A DNA stretch of 34,760 nt from Kiritimatiellia bacterium (GTDB lineage Bacteria > Verrucomicrobiota > Kiritimatiellia > RFP12 > UBA1067), in NCBI GenBank assembly GCA_016284515.1, contig JAEEOY010000142.1, positions 1-34,760 of the forward strand. Direction: 5' to 3'. Positions 1 through 8,524 of the stretch are shown here, one piece after another. A model generated the notes under the pieces. The model saw only the letters and a program-made list of their open reading frames with translations, was not told the DNA's origin and did no database searches. A program made the position numbers and the translations under genes. Position 1 is the stretch's first letter; every line of letters begins with the position of its first letter.

Positions 1-3000
1 GGCCTGAGCGAGGAGAGACGCCTGCTCGACCTCACCTTGCGCGGCCAGTTCTCGATGGAGTCGGCCGTGAGGAACACTACCTCGCCGCCAGGTGCGGACC
101 TGTCGAAGCACGAGATGTCGATCGTCGCGCCCTCGGCGAAGGTGACGCTTCCTTCGACGACAAGCCCGGGCTCGATCGAGCCCTCGACCACGATGTTTGC
201 CGTGCCGATCGTGCCGGAGCCCTTCACCGTGTCGAACGTCCACGTTCCGCCGCCGAAGTCGAGCGTCGCGCCATCCTCGAGAAGGACGTCGGACGGGATG
301 TTTGCGCTGTCGCACGGCGTGAGCCACTTGACGGCCAAATACGACTGCAGCGCCTCCTGCTCAGCAGTCGTAAGCGCACGGTCGAAGTAGAACGCCTCGG
401 CGATCTGTCCGCGAGAGGGGGAATCATACAGGAGACGGTAGCCCATGTACAGACGCGCGGACGCCTGCGTGTTGAGATTCGTGGCGTATACCGTGCGAAT
501 CGTCTCTCCGTTTGTCTCGCTGTAGGCGCGGGAAGTGAGCAGGCATTCCTCTCCAGCCTGTTTTTCGGACTGGAACATCCTGACCACCCAGCCAGTCGGG
601 TCCTGCCCGATGCCAATGGAAAGTGGGCGAAGCGCAAGCTCCTGTTTGTCATTATCCCACGCGATGCCGTTGTAGTCGCAGTTCGAATCCCATTCATGGC
701 GGCGGATGCGGAAATGACCCTTTTTCTCATCCCACATATCGGATTCTATGCCAAGGCCATAGTTCGGAAGATCAGGTCCGCGGCGGCAGACGACAACAAG
801 TGTACGGTCGTGGTCGCCTTCCAGTCCAAGCTCTTCAGTCCGCATGCCCTTCGAGCTTTCACCGTCGACCTCGTCTATATCCGTCTGGAGCATGACCTTG
901 CGTCCGTTGAATCCGTTGTCGCCGTAGCGCGGATCGCGGGCTTCCGACTTGCCGTAGACGACCGCCGACGCGAACGTGTCCTTCGCAGTGCCCTTGTTCG
1001 CAATAGAGGCAAGATTGACATCGCTGCCTTCGGCCAGAGTGACGGTTGACACGTCATCGAAGTCGAACCAGCATTTCGCCTCCTTAGCAACCGCCGGCAC
1101 CTGGACTACGCCGCGGAGGTGCTGCGTCCCCGCCGCGCCGTACAGCGACGTGCTCTTCACGCTTATGCCGGACATGTCAGGATGCACGCAGTCAAGCGGC
1201 ACCAGGACGTCCGAATCCGCCTTGGGCAGGACGCCATCCAGCGTCTCTTCGATCGACGTGACTTCCGCGCCGTTCTCGTCGAAGTACTTGATCGTCGAGC
1301 GCCAGTTGGAGGGATTGGACGCATTGCCGTCTCCCGTCGCGTTTGTCCAGAGCGACTTGACGATCTTCATCGTCACGACAACTATCGTCGAGCCGTTGAG
1401 GTTGAGCGACGCCCCGTCCGCGACCTGCGTGCCTTCGCAGTAGATGGTCTGGTTGGCCGGGAGCTTGAGCGTGCCGGCCTCTACGATGATCTTTCCGCGA
1501 ACATTCCAGTCGCAGTGGATTCCGTACGAGTCGCCCTTCACTTCGAGTGTGCCAAGCCCCTTCTTGGTGAAGGATCCGATGCCGGAGATTCCACGGCAGG
1601 CCTCGATTGTCACGTTGTATCCTGCGGTGTCGAACGCCGCGCCACCCTCGCCGATCGTGACGCTGTCGACGGACGCGAAGAAGAGTCCGGTGTCCTTCTT
1701 GGCGACGATCGTTCCGTCATCTATGAACACCTTCGGCGAAGCCCCCGCCGGCGCACCCTGCGCCTTCTGTATCATGCCGGCGCTGACAACGCCTCCATCG
1801 GTGATGTACAGCGTGCCGTCGCACTGACGCGCGACGGATATCTCGTTCGCGTCGAGCTCGCCGCCTGCGACATTGAGCACCGCATGCTTCGCGTTCGCAT
1901 TGTTGCCGACACGGATCGTTCCTCCAATCGTCGCCTTGCCGCCCGTGATGTCGACCTGGGCCCAGGCATCGGAGGACGCGGCGATGTTCACGTCCCCGAC
2001 TGCGGTGAGCGCGCCGGACGACACGACCAGACGGCCTGCGCTGTTGCCTCCGTTGGAGTCCGCGATCTGGATCGAACCGCCAGTGACGTCGAGAGTGCCG
2101 CCGTCGACTACGAGTTTACTCGCGCTCTCGGCCGAAGGCCCGCCGTGGTCGGCGAGGCCGTCCGCAAAACCGACCTGGACAGTGTTGTTCGCCGTCACCT
2201 CCCCGCCGTAGATGTACATCTCGCCGCGTCCGCCGCCCTGGACGCAGATGCCCAGCGCCCCCGGCCAGTCGCCGCCAAGCGCGGTTATGCTGCCGCCGTA
2301 GACATTCAGGCGGCAGTTGTCGTAGGCGCCAGCCTGGCAGACGATGAGCTTCTGCGCCTCGATCTCGCCGCCATACATGTTCGCAACGCATCCGCCGCCC
2401 CAGCGTCCCACGATAAACTCGCTGCTCGCGCGGATCGTTCCGTTGGTGATGTCGTAGTAGGCCGCATTGCCCCAGATCGACGCGATGAAATTCTTCACCA
2501 CGAGGCTGTCGCCTTCGAGAAGCGCCGCGTATTTCGATTCGTAGAAGCAGGTGTCCTGGGACTCGGGATTTTCGCGGACCTTTGGATTGCTGTCGTTAAC
2601 ATACCAGTTGCCGCCGGTGGCAAGGCGATAGTCGCCGACTTCGTTGTCCCACTTCAGTTCGTGCGGTTCGTCGACGACGCCGCTTTCCCACTTCGCGTAC
2701 ACGACAGCGGTTCCGTTACCGGTGTCCTGCTCGTTCTCCACATCCCATCCGTCGAACGTGTAGCCGTCGCGGGTCGGCGTGTCGCGCGGAAGGATGCGCG
2801 TGCCGTTCGTGCCGAAGCGGTGGATCGCGTTCGTCGTGGAAGAGCCGGGATAGGCGACGTAGCTGACGGTCCGGAAATTGTTCGCGGCCTCGTACGCGTC
2901 GACGCGCGCGAGCACTTCCGCCGGCGTCTCGCCCGAGAGCGCCGCGGTGATCCGTCCGATCTCCTCGTCCGTGACGCCGCACATCTGGAGGTACTGGCGG

Positions 3001-6000
3001 CAGCGGGAGGCGACGGAAACGCCGTACTGCGCGTCCTTCGTGTCGTAGACGTACTTGCCGCCGTTGCAGTTGCCGCGCAGGATGTAGCGGAGGAACGTCT
3101 CCGGGACCTCGGAGCTGCGCGAGCCGCCGATGTTCGCGAAGTTGCTCATGAGATAGTCGCGGTACAGGACCTCCTCCTCGACGCCCATGAGGCCGAGAAG
3201 AAGAAGTCCCGTGATGCCGGTGCGGTCCGTGCCGATGCGGCAGTGGAAGTAGGCGGGGAGGCGTCCCTCCGATCCCAGCGTCGAGAACGTCTTCCTGACC
3301 TGGTTCGTGAAGTTACCGTCCGCGTCCGCGCCGATCTGCGTGCCGCTCTCGCTGCCCCATCCGAGCCCGAAGCGGTAGTACTTGCAGTTGTCCGCCGCGA
3401 ACGAGTTGTTGGCTCCGTTCGGATCGAGGTTCTTGTACCCTTCCGGCATTTCATTGTCGAGCCCTACGATGCGCAGGTCGATCTCGGTCTTGAGCCCGAT
3501 GGACGTGAGATAGCTCGCCGACCTCTGCTCCGCCGTCGCGTCGACGAAACCGTCGAGATGCCCGCCGCGCAGAATGACGTCCTGGTTCATCCTCTTGCCG
3601 GAAGTCGACTCGAGCGGCCAGCTGCCCACGTCGCGGACGTTGTAGACGAATCCCGGGGATGCCGGCGTGTCGATGCGCAGCGTCCTCGGCGCGACGTCCT
3701 CGGTCGTGAAGGAGTAGGCAAGTCCGCCAACCGTGCCGGTGACGTTGCTGGCGGTGTTGAGGTTCATGTACGTGTTCGTCACGCCGTTGGCGGCAACGGC
3801 TATGTAGCGGGGCGTCTCCTTCGAGTCCGTTCCGTTCACGCCGTATATGGTGTAGTATGTCTCGAAGTCGGGATTCGCGAGCCATGCCGACAGGGGGCTC
3901 CGGTGCAGCTGGACCGTGCCGAGGTCATCTCCGTCGGACGTCACCTCCAGCACCGTGGTGTAGGACAGTCCGTCCTCGTCGAACCGCTCGCCGCTGACGA
4001 CCTCTCCCTCCTCGACGACGATCTCGCCCGCGAAGGTGTTGTTTCCGGAGAGCGTGAGCGTGCCGAGTCCCCTCTTCACGATTCCGCCGACGCCGGTGAG
4101 ATCTTGCGCTATCGTTATGTCGTAGCCCGCCGTGTCGACGACGAGTCCGCCTTCCGCTATCTCGCAGACAAGGCAGTCGTTCGCGTCGATGTAGTGTGTC
4201 TGCGTGCGCGTCGCCTTGAGCGTTCCGCCGTTGAAGACGATCTTCGAGCCGGCGGCGATGTAGTCGAGGCGGAACTTCGGGGTCGCGAGGACGCCGCCGT
4301 TCAGCGCGACATACGACGGATCGCTTCCCGTGCCGTCCTTCGAAAGATGTCCGAGGCTGATGCCGTAGTCACTGTCCTTCATGGTGAGGTTGCCGCCGTT
4401 GACGGTGAGGTAACCCGGCCCTCCCTCACCGACGTAGAGGCAGTTGGCGTTGATGTTGACGTCGCCGCCGTTGACGATCATCTCGGAGCGCGCGTCTTCG
4501 CCGATGTTCGCGCCGATGCTGCAGTCGGAGGATGCATTGACCGTTCCGCCGTCCACGACGAGCTTCGCGATGAGGCCGCTGTAGTTGACCGGATTGCCGC
4601 TGCCCTTCTTGCTGCTGCCGCCGACGAGGAAGGACTTGGTGTTCCAGGTTCCGCTGACCATGTGGAGCGTACCTGTGGCATCCGTTCCCGAATCGCCTAT
4701 GCGCACGAATTCGGGCTTCGTCGTGACTAGGGTGCCTCCGTTGACCTCGAGAAGCGCATCTCCCCCGGTCTTGCCGCCCGGCAGAATCATCAGCGACGTC
4801 GTCGCCGTGAATGTTCCGTTTGAAATTGCAAGCGTGCCGTAGACGCCGTCTTTGCCGCCGCCAACGCGGCCTTCCGCAGAAGAAACGGCGCCGCCGTTCA
4901 CCACGACCTCGACATCCGCGTCGTCCGCATAGCCGACGCGCATGTAGTTGCAGGAATACGTTCCGCCGTCTATCCGGAGGTCCGCCGTCGGCCTCGCCGC
5001 GTCATAGCCGAGCACCCAGTCGTTAGACGGCAGGGCGAGTCCATTGGCGTCGTTCGTCGCGCTCCATACGAACTGCGTCTTCGTCGCGGCGCCCACGTAG
5101 AGCGTGTTCGCGAGATCGACCTGCGAGTCAAACACCGTCGCGCCGCGCGTGCAGACGCCGTCGAAGTAGACCTTGCCGAGATAGTCGTCGTCGATGGAGC
5201 TCGCCCCGCCTTCGCCGCCGCTCTCCGCAGCCCAGTTGGCAGCGTCGGACACGAGCGCCGCCTCGGTTGCGCCGAGCCAGTAGCGGGACTGCGTGGAGGT
5301 CTCGTTCTGCGGCACGTATGTGGTGCCGTTCGCGCTGACCACGCCCTTCTGGACGATGATCTTCTCCGCCGGGAACGCGGCGGAAAGCGTAAGCTTGCCG
5401 TTGCCCTTCTTCGTTATGGTGCCGATCTTCGTGCTCGACGAAGCTGGCGTACCGTCCTCGTCAACGAAGTCGTGCTTGATGGTGATGTCATAGCCGTCGG
5501 TATCAACGACAAGACCGCCGTCCTTAATCACGCACGTGATATACTCGCTGTCATTAATGAAGCTGGTCGTGGCGTTTAACGCTTTGAGCGTGCCGCCATT
5601 GAAAATCGCCTGAGACCCCGTCTTTGAGAGCTTGTCGAGTCGCAGCTTGGAGGTTGCCAGCACGCCGCCATTTAGGGTAAGGATGCCAGGCTCGGTGGTG
5701 TTGCGGCCGAATGTCAAGCCGCCGTCGGAATTGGAGGTCATTGTGAACGTGCCGCCGTTGATCGTCAGCCCACCGGCCGCCCTTTCGGCAACATAAAAAT
5801 AGCCGTAGTTGCAATTCACCGCGCCGTCATTGACAACCATCTCGGCGTAGGAGCCATCACCATTGGCATATCCAATGCCGTTTTCACCTGAGAGATTAAG
5901 CGTACCGCCGTTTACATACAACTTCGTAACGGAGTTGGTAACGCTATATGTTGACCGGCGCTTGCCTCCGAGCAGAAGGACTTTGGCATTCCACACGCCA

Positions 6001-6728
6001 CCGGTGTTGACGTAGATTTTCGCGTCGATCTCGTCCACACCGCCGATGCAGACCTGATTGCCGTTGGTAGTGTTGAGAGTACCGCCCTCAATAACTAGAG
6101 TACCCTTCGTGTTGGCCTGGTCGCAAACCATGAATACATCATCGCCCGTCGCAACCGCAGAAAATACACCGCCCTTGATTTCCAATGTGCCATTCACTCC
6201 GGTCTTTCCGCCCCCGACACGCGCCTTGTTTGCGGTAAAATCTCCGCCTGTCATCTTGAGGTAGGCCGTCGCATTATCGGCATATCCGATGCGCGTTGTG
6301 CCAAAGCTGTAAGTTCCTCCTTCGATCTGGAGATATGCAGGCGAATACGTGCCGTTGTTGGCTAGCTGAAAATCATTGTTTGGGGCCGAAATACCGTTCC
6401 CAAGGGCAGTTGCTTGCCAAACAAAGAATTTATCGATGCTGTTTTGCGTCGAAACACAAACAGAATTAGCAACTGTGGCCGCTTCGTCGAAGACTATCAA
6501 GCCGTTCTTATATGTGTAGAAGTATGTTGTAGACGTCGAAGTGTCCGGCTTGCCCTTGCCTCCTGAGCCATTTTCGCTGGATGATGCCCAGTTTTCAGAC
6601 TTGGAAAAGAGCGCATCGTCGGTCGCACCAAGCCAGTATCTTCCGGCGAAGAGTGACAGCGAAAGCGCCGCGATGGCGAAAGTCGCTACGATTTTTGTTG
6701 CGATTGACGACGGTTTTCTTGATGACAT
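1..6728 (-). CDS. Giant secreted beta-solenoid surface protein with an embedded tyrosine-phosphatase domain (3' end beyond window)
   Basis: The frame is open from ATG 6728 to base 1, at least 2242 residues, so the C-terminus is missing. A signal peptide (about residues 1-28) is followed by two tandem modules of roughly 440 residues, each opening with RYWLGAT (about 29 and 481), rich in short GGT/NGG beta-strand repeats and closing with an autotransporter-type strand (KKGNGKLTLS, KRGLGTLTLSGNNTF). Residues about 1030-1265 are a Y_phosphatase3-like domain: NVRDVGSWP, RGGHLDGF, then the P-loop HCRIGTDRTG with Cys1163 and Arg1169. An InlB/Flg_new-type repeat (about 1300-1346, GYTFDGWDV) and a third solenoid follow, then a LamG-like domain (about 1883-2133, ending QSYLAVKW). 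GGAGGA lies 7 bases before the ATG. A surface or secreted role is inferred; the phosphatase substrate is unknown. GC content is clearly lower in the first kilobase of the gene. Confidence 0.9.
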   Translation of the reverse strand, partial: MSSRKPSSIATKIVATFAIAALSLSLFAGRYWLGATDDALFSKSENWASSSENGSGGKGKPDTSTSTTYFYTYKNGLIVFDEAATVANSVCVSTQNSIDKFFVWQATALGNGISAPNNDFQLANNGTYSPAYLQIEGGTYSFGTTRIGYADNATAYLKMTGGDFTANKARVGGGKTGVNGTLEIKGGVFSAVATGDDVFMVCDQANTKGTLVIEGGTLNTTNGNQVCIGGVDEIDAKIYVNTGGVWNAKVLLLGGKRRSTYSVTNSVTKLYVNGGTLNLSGENGIGYANGDGSYAEMVVNDGAVNCNYGYFYVAERAAGGLTINGGTFTMTSNSDGGLTFGRNTTEPGILTLNGGVLATSKLRLDKLSKTGSQAIFNGGTLKALNATTSFINDSEYITCVIKDGGLVVDTDGYDITIKHDFVDEDGTPASSSTKIGTITKKGNGKLTLSAAFPAEKIIVQKGVVSANGTTYVPQNETSTQSRYWLGATEAALVSDAANWAAESGGEGGASSIDDDYLGKVYFDGVCTRGATVFDSQVDLANTLYVGAATKTQFVWSATNDANGLALPSNDWVLGYDAARPTADLRIDGGTYSCNYMRVGYADDADVEVVVNGGAVSSAEGRVGGGKDGVYGTLAISNGTFTATTSLMILPGGKTGGDALLEVNGGTLVTTKPEFVRIGDSGTDATGTLHMVSGTWNTKSFLVGGSSKKGSGNPVNYSGLIAKLVVDGGTVNASSDCSIGANIGEDARSEMIVNGGDVNINANCLYVGEGGPGYLTVNGGNLTMKDSDYGISLGHLSKDGTGSDPSYVALNGGVLATPKFRLDYIAAGSKIVFNGGTLKATRTQTHYIDANDCLVCEIAEGGLVVDTAGYDITIAQDLTGVGGIVKRGLGTLTLSGNNTFAGEIVVEEGEVVSGERFDEDGLSYTTVLEVTSDGDDLGTVQLHRSPLSAWLANPDFETYYTIYGVNGTDSKETPRYIAVAANGVTNTYMNLNTASNVTGTVGGLAYSFTTEDVAPRTLRIDTPASPGFVYNVRDVGSWPLESTSGKRMNQDVILRGGHLDGFVDATAEQRSASYLTSIGLKTEIDLRIVGLDNEMPEGYKNLDPNGANNSFAADNCKYYRFGLGWGSESGTQIGADADGNFTNQVRKTFSTLGSEGRLPAYFHCRIGTDRTGITGLLLLGLMGVEEEVLYRDYLMSNFANIGGSRSSEVPETFLRYILRGNCNGGKYVYDTKDAQYGVSVASRCRQYLQMCGVTDEEIGRITAALSGETPAEVLARVDAYEAANNFRTVSYVAYPGSSTTNAIHRFGTNGTRILPRDTPTRDGYTFDGWDVENEQDTGNGTAVVYAKWESGVVDEPHELKWDNEVGDYRLATGGNWYVNDSNPKVRENPESQDTCFYESKYAALLEGDSLVVKNFIASIWGNAAYYDITNGTIRASSEFIVGRWGGGCVANMYGGEIEAQKLIVCQAGAYDNCRLNVYGGSITALGGDWPGALGICVQGGGRGEMYIYGGEVTANNTVQVGFADGLADHGGPSAESASKLVVDGGTLDVTGGSIQIADSNGGNSAGRLVVSSGALTAVGDVNIAASSDAWAQVDITGGKATIGGTIRVGNNANAKHAVLNVAGGELDANEISVARQCDGTLYITDGGVVSAGMIQKAQGAPAGASPKVFIDDGTIVAKKDTGLFFASVDSVTIGEGGAAFDTAGYNVTIEACRGISGIGSFTKKGLGTLEVKGDSYGIHCDWNVRGKIIVEAGTLKLPANQTIYCEGTQVADGASLNLNGSTIVVVTMKIVKSLWTNATGDGNASNPSNWRSTIKYFDENGAEVTSIEETLDGVLPKADSDVLVPLDCVHPDMSGISVKSTSLYGAAGTQHLRGVVQVPAVAKEAKCWFDFDDVSTVTLAEGSDVNLASIANKGTAKDTFASAVVYGKSEARDPRYGDNGFNGRKVMLQTDIDEVDGESSKGMRTEELGLEGDHDRTLVVVCRRGPDLPNYGLGIESDMWDEKKGHFRIRRHEWDSNCDYNGIAWDNDKQELALRPLSIGIGQDPTGWVVRMFQSEKQAGEECLLTSRAYSETNGETIRTVYATNLNTQASARLYMGYRLLYDSPSRGQIAEAFYFDRALTTAEQEALQSYLAVKWLTPCDSANIPSDVLLEDGATLDFGGGTWTFDTVKGSGTIGTANIVVEGSIEPGLVVEGSVTFAEGATIDISCFDRSAPGGEVVFLTADSIENWPRKVRSSRRLSSLR
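2935..3660 (-). other. Tyrosine-phosphatase (Y_phosphatase3-like) domain inside the giant protein
   Basis: Codon-by-codon reading of the minus strand gives, in order, NVRDVGSWP (the NFRDLGG-like N-terminal motif), RGGHLDGF (usual form YRSG.L), LTSIGLKTEIDLR, and the catalytic loop HCRIGTDRTG followed by a leucine-rich helix and EEEVLYRDYLMSN. The end, CGVTDEEIGRITAAL, also fits the family. Cys and Arg of CX5R are present, so the domain looks catalytically intact. It acts on phosphotyrosine or phosphoinositides in known relatives; here the target is not known. Confidence 0.85.
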
Positions 6729-8347
6729 GGTACAATCCTCCTATTCGGTATAAATTGTACCATATGGCAAGAGCCTGTTCTATCACCCGAAAGAGCGATT
6801 CCGTTGCCTTCGCAGATCAGAGCCGTTCTGGTAGACATCCTGCTCCTGACAGCGAGCCTGTCACCGTTGCGCTCGAGGTTCGTGAGGTGCACCGCCAGCG
6901 CGAGCGCGGTCTCCATGTCGTTGACGCGCCCCTCCTTGTGCGCGGCGTATTCGCCGACGTAGACTTTCGGACCTTTCCTGTCGTAGTCATCATAGAACAA
7001 CTGGTTGCCGTAGTACCAGCCGGGGCCGACGTAGTAGTGTTCGTCGACGATGTCGACCTTCAGCCGCTTCGCAAGCCGCCAGCCCTCCTCGTAGTCGCGC
7101 CCGCCGCACCACGGACCGGCCGTGCCGACGATCTTGATCTTCGGATACTTCGCGCGCACCGCCTTGTATATTCTCGTGAAGCCGCGCTCGAAGTAGTCGT
7201 TTACGTCCTCCTCGTTGCCGAGTCCGATGTACTTCAGTCCGAACGGCTTGGGATGCCCCATGTCCGATCGCAGCTTCGCCCATTTCGACTTCTTCGGATC
7301 GCCGTTCGCGAACTCCACGAGATCGAGCGTGTCCGCGACAAGCTGGTCGAGCTCCGCGTCGGTCATCGCTATCTGCGGATTCGGACACGTCACTCCCGCC
7401 GGAAGGATCGGCAGCGCGTCCGCACCGATGTCCTCGCAAAGCTGGAAGTATTCGTAGTAGCCAAGCGCGAAGTCCTGGAATCCGCCCCAGTTGAAGTTAG
7501 GCTTGCCCTTGCGCTCCGAAAGCGGGCCCACCGTCTCCTTCCAGTGGTACATCGACTTGAAGTCGCGGGCGTGCACGATGCATCCGCCCGGGAAACGCAC
7601 GAAGCGCGGCTTCAAGGCCGCGAGCGCCTCGCCTATGTCCTTGCGGAATCCGTGTCCTTTGTACGTCCCGACATGGTTCGTGGAGTACACTTCGTGCGAG
7701 CTGTTGATGTCCTCGAAAAACACGCCCATGAGATTGCTGGAAATCGAATAGGCTGGCTTCTTCGTGAATTTCAGCCGCAGGCCCGGCTTCGCCTCGCGCA
7801 CAGCCGCGCCGTAGCGCTGCTCGTCGTCCTTTGCGCTGTCGAGCGTAAAGTGCCAGGGCGAGCCCGGATGCCACTCGGACTTCCCGAGCTTCTCGACCTG
7901 CGTCTTCGTAAGCCGCCATATACCGCTTCCCTCACGCGCCTTCTTCATCCGCGCGCGGTCAAGGTCATTGTCCACCCAGTTCTGCCGACCCCAGTCCGTA
8001 AGGTTGTCCTTCCCCCAGCTGACGGCATGGCAGTCCTTGCCGCCTTCGGGGCGGTCCTTGTAGTAGACGTGCCACGTTCCGTCGTCGTCATGGTACAGGA
8101 CGGGATCGAGCAGGTTCTTCTCGCCCCAGTTGCCGAGGTTGGAATGGGCAAACACTCTGTCCCTCTCGGCGGCGTCGCGCCACTCGCCGCCGTTCGTTCG
8201 GATCTTCAGCATCAAACCGCCGCGTCCGTCCGGATGCTGCGCCGCCTTGATCTCGACAATGTCCTCCGCGGCGGATTCGCCGCGTGCGCATACCAATGAA
8301 ACGACGGCTAATGCGGCCGCCACACCAAGTGCAGTCGTGCTTTTCAT
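6686..8347 (-). CDS. GH51 alpha-L-arabinofuranosidase, secreted, C-terminally truncated
   Basis: 553 residues. A signal peptide covers about residues 1-22. Residues about 70-170 contain a GH43/sialidase-blade-like stretch (NLLDPVLYHDDDGTWHVYY). The GH51 barrel begins near residue 197 (SNLMGVFFEDINSSHE) and includes RFPGG, the acid/base in GLGNEE (Glu379) and the nucleophile in YVGEY (Glu466). Homology stops at LTNLERNGD (residue 496, base 6860), where the family normally continues for more than 100 residues with the end of the barrel and a beta-sandwich. The last 57 residues look unrelated, and the stop lies 42 bases inside the giant gene. The enzyme would release arabinofuranose from plant or host glycans, but this copy may be inactive and is possibly a pseudogene. 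The start is set by TATAAT six bases before the ATG. Confidence 0.75.
   Translation of the reverse strand: MKSTTALGVAAALAVVSLVCARGESAAEDIVEIKAAQHPDGRGGLMLKIRTNGGEWRDAAERDRVFAHSNLGNWGEKNLLDPVLYHDDDGTWHVYYKDRPEGGKDCHAVSWGKDNLTDWGRQNWVDNDLDRARMKKAREGSGIWRLTKTQVEKLGKSEWHPGSPWHFTLDSAKDDEQRYGAAVREAKPGLRLKFTKKPAYSISSNLMGVFFEDINSSHEVYSTNHVGTYKGHGFRKDIGEALAALKPRFVRFPGGCIVHARDFKSMYHWKETVGPLSERKGKPNFNWGGFQDFALGYYEYFQLCEDIGADALPILPAGVTCPNPQIAMTDAELDQLVADTLDLVEFANGDPKKSKWAKLRSDMGHPKPFGLKYIGLGNEEDVNDYFERGFTRIYKAVRAKYPKIKIVGTAGPWCGGRDYEEGWRLAKRLKVDIVDEHYYVGPGWYYGNQLFYDDYDRKGPKVYVGEYAAHKEGRVNDMETALALAVHLTNLERNGDRLAVRSRMSTRTALICEGNGIALSGDRTGSCHMVQFIPNRRIVPCHQENRRQSQQKS
6727..6763. repeat. Perfect 10-base inverted repeat over the promoter, SD and start codon of the giant gene
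   Basis: ATGGTACAAT at 6727-6736 and ATTGTACCAT at 6754-6763 are exact reverse complements around a 17-base centre holding the Shine-Dalgarno sequence. The outer arm contains the presumed -10 (TGG-TACAAT on the minus strand) and the inner arm touches the ATG. Transcripts should begin inside the repeat, so it is more likely a DNA-level site (operator or recombination site) than an RNA hairpin. Confidence 0.7.
6754..6762 (-). promoter_or_regulatory. Extended -10 promoter of the giant surface protein gene
   Basis: The minus strand reads TGG-TACAAT, followed by 25 bases to the ATG at 6728 that contain GGAGGA at 6741-6736. This is one of the few genes here with both this promoter form and a well-spaced ribosome binding site. 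Confidence 0.6.
6771..6861. other. Unexplained segment flanked by 8-base direct repeats at the GH51 breakpoint
   Basis: GAGCCTGT occurs at 6771-6778 and again at 6854-6861. The second copy sits within a perfect hairpin (TGACAG 6847-6852, CTGTCA 6858-6863) exactly where GH51 homology ends. The segment encodes only the unrelated tail of the GH51 frame and precedes the promoter of the giant gene. It may mark a past insertion or deletion; I recognise no known element in it. Confidence 0.35.
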
Positions 8348-8353
8348 GCCGCC

Positions 8354-8362
8354 ATTATATCA
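8354..8362 (-). promoter_or_regulatory. Extended -10 promoter, leaderless geometry (GH51 gene)
   Basis: The minus strand reads TGA-TATAAT, then GGCGGC, then the ATG at 8347. With six bases after the -10, transcription would start at the A of the start codon. No Shine-Dalgarno sequence fits in between. Confidence 0.7.
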
Positions 8363-8406
8363 TCCGCCCACCGCCAGGGGCAATCACCCGATAGGGCGGT
8401 GACGCG

Positions 8407-8423
8407 CCGGGGACTGTCCCCGG
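8407..8423. repeat. Palindromic GGGGACTGTCCCC repeat, single copy
   Basis: The 17-base palindrome CCGGGGACTGTCCCCGG lies between the GH51 and SGNH genes. The same core recurs five more times in 29540-29810. A second hairpin, GCCCC-GAC-GGGGC, follows at 8451-8463. Confidence 0.7.
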
Positions 8424-8485
8424 AGTCTTCAAATGTTGCACAAGGCCCTGGCCCCGACGGGGCACTATGATCTCGCCCACATGGA

Positions 8486-8506
8486 GACGCGGCTTCCAGC
8501 CGCGTC
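8486..8506 (-). terminator. Strong hairpin after the SGNH hydrolase gene, possible terminator
   Basis: GACGCGGCT-TCC-AGCCGCGTC is a perfect 9-base stem with a 3-base loop, 19 bases beyond the SGNH stop codon. It has no T-run on the minus strand, so it may instead be a mRNA 3'-end stabiliser or a repeat element. Confidence 0.4.
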
Positions 8507-8524
8507 ACAGGTTTCATACTCCGC

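Noticed and set aside
1119-4730. 1203-codon open frame on the plus strand
   Set aside because: It is codon-aligned with the giant minus-strand gene; the antisense of GC-rich codons stays open. Its arginine/valine-rich product has no recognisable domain, while the minus strand gives clear motifs.
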